Shown: positions 59,741-64,000 of the stretch, piece by piece | How positions within the stretch are numbered: the first letter of the stretch is position 1 | Layout: every line of letters begins with the position of its first letter | DNA from: Cordilura impudica | Taxonomy: Eukaryota > Arthropoda > Insecta > Diptera > Scathophagidae | Reading direction: 5' to 3' | Assembly (NCBI GenBank): GCA_963682025.1 | Contig: OY821518.1 | Coordinates: forward strand, 233,451,836 to 233,515,835 | Length of the DNA stretch: 64,000 nt | Notes under the pieces: model-generated | What the model was told of the DNA's origin: nothing | What the model saw: the letters and a program-made list of their open reading frames with translations, nothing else | Database searches by the model: none | Translations under genes and position numbers: made by a program

Positions 59741-60470
59741 AAGGGCCATTTTTGAAATAAGTCAAAAAAAAATTTTTGATTTTGCAAAAAAAGTCAAAAA
59801 AATTTTGTTATTTCTTTTAAATTTTTTTTTTCCGAAACGTTGAAGAAATAGCTATCTAAACTATTTGGGACAAATTTTGCTAAGAACAATAAGTAAAAAG
59901 TTGCATGTATGAGAAAAAACACCTGTTTGGCCAAAATGTCAAATGTTGATCCCCTCTAACACAGAGAGTTCTGGACCGACCTTGTTGAAAAATTGTGCCT
60001 AAACTACTATTAAATAGGACTACCATAAATGCAAATGCTAATCAATTTTAGGGAATTTAAAACTCAACACAGGGCGTGTGGTATACAATTATAATGAAAT
60101 TCGATAAATTGTGAATTGGCTAAAATTACTTATCACACATTTAGGCTCTTATAAAATTATTTCTTATTAATATTTTATTTTATTTCATTTAATTTAATAT
60201 ATTTTTAACACATATTGTACACAGATTTTAAAATTCTGCACTTCTTCTTCATATGAACTGTAACTGTAACTTAGAAAGGGATGAACAAATTTTCCTTCAC
60301 ATATTAATATATAGAATTGGAGATGAGGAAGCTGCCCACAAGAAATCAAAAACAGGTATTGTCTAGATGTTTCACTAGAGCTCTTGGCGATGCTTCACCG
60401 CAATAACGCCAAGTTTTGCATCGATTCGTAATCATGAATGAGACAATGAGAAAATCTTTGGAATATTTTT
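59741..60470. other. No gene recognised
   Basis: A/T-rich. 60060-60150 is loosely related to the repeat at 12480-12640 (CAGGGCGTGTGG, GAATTGGCTAAAATTA). Confidence 0.45.
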
Positions 60471-60906
60471 GATAAACAGTTCGATAGATTTAACTGAAGA
60501 TTGGGAATCAACCTTGTATGGGGGTATGACTAAGAATTTTCTTACAAGGTTTATATTTTGACTACTGAATAACGGGCCAAATAAACATACACAAATCAAA
60601 TTTGACCAAGATCTACAGGATAATTTGGATTTTATGGCAATTTAAGTCGATTTCATAGAGTTCATTTCTATGGCGGATAAGTCTGAACGTCCGCCGATTT
60701 GGCCGACTAAAGCTTACATACAAAATTTCATTGCAATATATTCCTATTTGATTATAGATTTCACATGGAAACACAGACGGACAGACGGACGGACAGAGCT
60801 AAGTCGTCGTAAAAACTGATTCTGAGTAGATCAGTATAAATATTTTAGGTAGTTATAGCCATCAGAGTAAACTCGCTATACCCCATATAGTGGTATCGGG
60901 TACAAC
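60471..60906 (-). repeat. Decayed, 3'-truncated family A repeat (A9)
   Basis: GATAGATTTAACTGAAGATT, TTGACCAAGATCTA, ACAGACGGACAGACGGACGG, TATAGTGGTATCGGGTA. More diverged than A1-A7 and lacking the 3' palindrome. Confidence 0.75.
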
Positions 60907-61018
60907 TAATTTCATATTTCTTTAACATGCTTTTTACAAAACAGTTCGAATCTAACTCTCTTTACGAACGGTCGTGTAAATAATTAAAGCGCTTAGAGTA
61001 CAACTATTTAAAACTAAA

Positions 61019-61792
61019 AACAAGTAAGAACATTATAGTCGGTCTAGACCGACTATACGATACCCTATACCATGCGTTTAGAAACCCTATCTCTTAGGCC
61101 CAACTAACTGGACATAGAAAATAAGCAAAAACCAAATTTGAGTGGGATTTTTAATAATTTTTTGGCTGGAGATATGAAAAAGTTCATATGGGATGCTATA
61201 TCTATATGGGGACTAGGTCCAAAAATGGACCAATCCTGATCATGTTTGGTAAAGTCTCTTGTATTTTGCAAAAATATATACAAACAAAATTTGAGAAGAA
61301 TCAGTGCATTATTTTTGTTTTTAATAGATTTAAGTGAAGATCGGGAAGCAGCCTATATGGGGCCAAAGGGATCATTTTTGGACTACTCATTAATGGATGT
61401 AATGAACGCATACAAACCCAATTTGAGTAAGATCTATATAACAATTTGGATCTTATGGCAATTTATGTCGATTTCATAGGGGTAATTTGTATGGGGGCTA
61501 GGTCTGAACATGGACCGATTCTCACCAATTTCAATACCGTTCATTCCATGGCCGATAAAAGCTTATATACCAAATTTCATCAAAATATATTCATATTTGC
61601 GACCTGCAGTTTGATTACAAGGTTTACATGCACACACAGACGGACGGACGGACGGACATTGTTAAATCAAATCAAAAAGTGATTCTGATTCGATCGGTAT
61701 AATTAAAGATGGGTCTAGGTCAAATATTTTTGGTTGTTACAAACAGCAGCACAAAGACATTATACCCAAACCACATAGTGGTATAGGGTATA
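61019..61792 (-). repeat. Family A repeat, copy A7
   Basis: AACAAGTAAGAACATTATAG start with the ATAGTCGGTCT palindrome, GGACGGACGGACGGACATTG core at 61641, CCACATAGTGGTATAGGGTA at the 5' end. It immediately precedes the second Jockey. Confidence 0.95.
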
Positions 61793-61890
61793 ACAAGTGT
61801 ATATTTTCGTTTTTGTAATTGCCTATTCTTGATCTCATTTGAACTCACGTGGTAGACAATTCAGCTTAAAATAGGAATAAAAATTTTGCG

Positions 61891-63057
61891 ATGGCCCGAG
61901 GGGCCAAATCTTCATCAAAAAGAAAGCTTGTGAACAAGAAGATGACAAAACTTCCTCCGGGTTTTGTTAACCCGAACATTGCGTCAACTTCAAGCAACAG
62001 ATTTAGCCTGCTTGTTGGCCTCAATAATATGGACGTAACTCCCGTATCAAATATTAACGATGTTAAGGAACACAAACCTACACCCATTGTTGTAGAAGGT
62101 AACGCTTCATTTACAAAAATACAAATGCTGCTTGGTAAGGATTGTATTTTTAAACATACTTCAATTGGTACCAAAATATTTGCTCCAAGTAAAGAATTGT
62201 ACGAATGCTACAAGCAAATTCTTAAAGAGAATAAGTTGAAGTTTCATTCATATGGCTCCAAAGATAATAGGTTATACACCACTTTTTAACATGGTTTACC
62301 CCGCATAAAAACTGAGGACATCACTGCGGAGCTAAAAAACTACAACCTGTCCCCTTCTTCCGTAGCTAAAATAGTCACCAAATTCAGTTCGAACAACAAG
62401 CAGTTTACAAAGTTCAATTTGTTCGTAAAAATTTTAACCCAACTGCCTTAAGAAACGTAAGAACAATTTCAAATATTATAGTTTCTTGGAAAAAATACAA
62501 ATCTAAATCGAAAAACAAACCAACTCAATGCTGGAACTGCTTAATGTATGACCATGGCGGTGAACATTGTCATCGTAGTGCTGCGTGTATGATATGTGCA
62601 GAACAACATCATACAAGTGTGCGTCCGTTTAACACAAATGAAAAAAGACCAGCTGTTTTTACATGCTTTAATTGCAAAAAAACATGGAAAAGAGAGAACT
62701 GATCACTCTGCAAACGACATCAATTGTCCGTTACGTTCTCTCTATTTGGAAACTAGAACATCAGTTACTTCTAAAAGTCCGAATAAAAGCAGACAACAAC
62801 AAAATAACTCATTTCGAGTTAAAGTGGGAGATATCCCTAATTTAAGAAACAACAACAACACAATTTGTAACAATAACAATAATAACAGCAAAGCTGCATA
62901 TGCTAATCAGCTGAAAACAAACAACGATTTACTTAGCATTGATGAGCTTTTTGATATTTTCACTACAGCTATGGATGATTTGCATAGGTGCACTTCAAAA
63001 GTACAACAAATCAAAGTTGTAATGTCAATGGTAAAATACGCCCATGGATTATACTAA
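61891..63057 (+). pseudogene. Jockey-2 gag-like ORF1 (broken)
   Basis: MARGAKSSSKRKLVNKKMTK start, basic N-terminus. Central block FTKIQMLLGKDCIFKHTSIG, an in-frame TAA at 62287, then HGLPRIKTEDITAELKNYNL. A frameshift near 62445 leads to RTISNIIVSWKKYKSKSK. The first zinc knuckle, CWNCLMYDHGGEHC, is intact. The second reads CMICAEQHHTSVR, with the last Cys changed to Arg. A frameshift near 62700 leads to DHSANDINCPLRSLYLETR and an Asn/Gln-rich stretch, ending AHGLY at 63057. The ORF1 stop overlaps the ORF2 start by 14 nt. Confidence 0.85.
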
Positions 63058-64000
63058 TAATTTAAACGAATTCAAAATGCTTCACTTGAATGCTAATGGC
63101 ATTTCAAACTTTTCTAAATTAAAACAATTTGAAATACTAATTGAAAGAGAAAATATTAAAATAGCGTCTTTGAATGAAACATTTTTTTCAGAAAATCATA
63201 GACCCTACTTTAAAAATTATTATTTATATAGAAGTGACAGAACAGATGCAAGAGGAGGGGGAGTAACTCTGTTAATTCATAAATCTGTCGCTCATAAAAA
63301 CCTCTTTATATCAAACACTTCATCAATCGAAAACATCTCAATTGAAGTTATTATAAATAATAGACCTATTGTTGTATCTTCGTTATATTCACCAAGATAT
63401 ACCCAAAACTCTTGTGCTGATATCTTGAACACCTTCCACTAAAGAATATATAGTTTTTGGTGACCTAAATGCCGAATATTATTCTTGGAATTGCCGTTCA
63501 AATAATACTGCAGGATTCGCACTCAACAATCTACAGCAATCAAGCAATTTTTAATACACTATCCTAATAGTCAAACCCTATTCCCCCATCAACACAATCG
63601 CGAAGCATCCACAGTCGATATTATTTTAAGCAATACCGCTTTAAATATAGACGTAAAAGCAATGGATTACGAAATACCATCAGGACATCGCACCATTATA
63701 TGTACACTTAAAAGATCAACGGTCTCGCAGGTTGACTTCAATTATTATCATTATAGTGCAACCAACTGGAACATTTATATGAATTTTTTAGACAATAAAA
63801 TCGCGTTAAATTCAGATATATACAATACCAAGATAATAATTGATCAGGAAATACAAAAATTTATAAATGTGGTTTTCGAAGCAAGGGATGCGTCTACACC
63901 TAAAATAACCCAACAAAATAATTACACATTAACAGAAAGTACTGTGAAATATATTAAACTAAGAAGAAGCTTTAAAAGAAAAAGCCAACGATCTTCAAAT
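63044..64000 (+). pseudogene. Jockey-2 AP endonuclease (broken, partial)
   Basis: ATG 63044 overlaps the end of ORF1 in the -1 frame. MLHLNANGISNFSKLKQFEI, IASLNETFFSENH (catalytic Glu), ARGGGVTLLIHKS, NRPIVVSSLYSPRY. A frameshift at about 63440 leads to EYIVFGDLNAEYYSWNC. Later blocks: REASTVDIILSNTALNI, then IPSGHRTIICTL, where the usual SDH reads SGH, so the catalytic Asp is lost. It continues to the window edge with YNTKIIIDQEIQKFINVVFE. Confidence 0.85.

Larger units (their letters stand above)
61793..64000 (+). mobile_element. Jockey-clade LINE 2, runs off the window
   Basis: Plus-strand gag-like ORF1 from 61891 and endonuclease of ORF2 from 63044. Related to but clearly distinct from the Jockey at 48753-59653 (ORF1 shares S-GTK, CCHC and DINCP blocks with low identity). 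The 5' end lies between 61793 and 61880. The RT lies beyond the window. Confidence 0.85.

Overview
The window is AT-rich, intron-poor animal DNA made almost entirely of transposable elements in several layers of nesting. It fits repeat-rich (heterochromatic or large-genome) DNA of a higher fly (Brachycera): DD41D mariners, Transib, Jockey-type LINEs, and many copies of a repeat with a GTCC/GTCT near-microsatellite core like the dipteran mini-me / DINE-1 group. I found no convincing single-copy host gene, no tRNA, rRNA or CRISPR. Species assignment is inference.

Layout. 1-4286: a decayed piggyBac transposase split by a 5'-truncated LINE. 4287-11107: Transib-1, a RAG1-related DNA transposon, with a nearly readable hAT element (7257-10872) inserted in it. 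11108-11528: 3' end of a DD41D mariner. 12667-13145: a short canonical Helitron candidate. 15331-18406: first copy (B1) of a 3-kb non-coding repeat. 18534-26557: an unclassified multi-kilobase gene family member (U1, minus strand) interrupted by Transib-2 (18725-22863, perfect 5-bp target duplication) and by a mariner (24157-26191) that itself holds an 0.8-kb repeat (A1). 26884-33105: about 5.3 kb of a 21-bp satellite whose plus strand reads as the heptad MFSEIQL over and over, split by repeat A2. 37011-39571: a second truncated LINE with a 10-bp target duplication. 39920-41868: three head-to-tail A repeats. 42112-45045: B2. 45753-46526: A6. 47666-48095: mariner N-terminal fragment. 48187-48752 and 59654 onward: a second unclassified gene family member (U2) split by a full-length Jockey LINE (48753-59653, 11-bp target duplication). 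That Jockey was hit by an RTE LINE (55651-58847, 12-bp target duplication), a 539-bp MITE (50272-50810, 8-bp target duplication) and repeat B3 (51343-54426). 61019-61792: A7. 61793-64000: a second Jockey on the plus strand that leaves the window.

The most notable material is: (i) two Transib copies whose ends look like V(D)J recombination signals (CACAGTG, 21-23 bp spacer, NCAAAAATC); (ii) the in-frame 21-bp satellite with higher-order structure and a possible seed sequence inside repeat B; (iii) the A and B repeats, which differ in sequence and size but share a 5' hairpin, GTCY core and 3' palindrome plus CTTACTTGTT; (iv) two widespread-looking but unclassified coding families, U1 and U2, that serve as insertion hosts. 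Nearly every coding region carries frameshifts or stops, often at homopolymer runs, so most are annotated as pseudogenes. All boundaries were read by eye.
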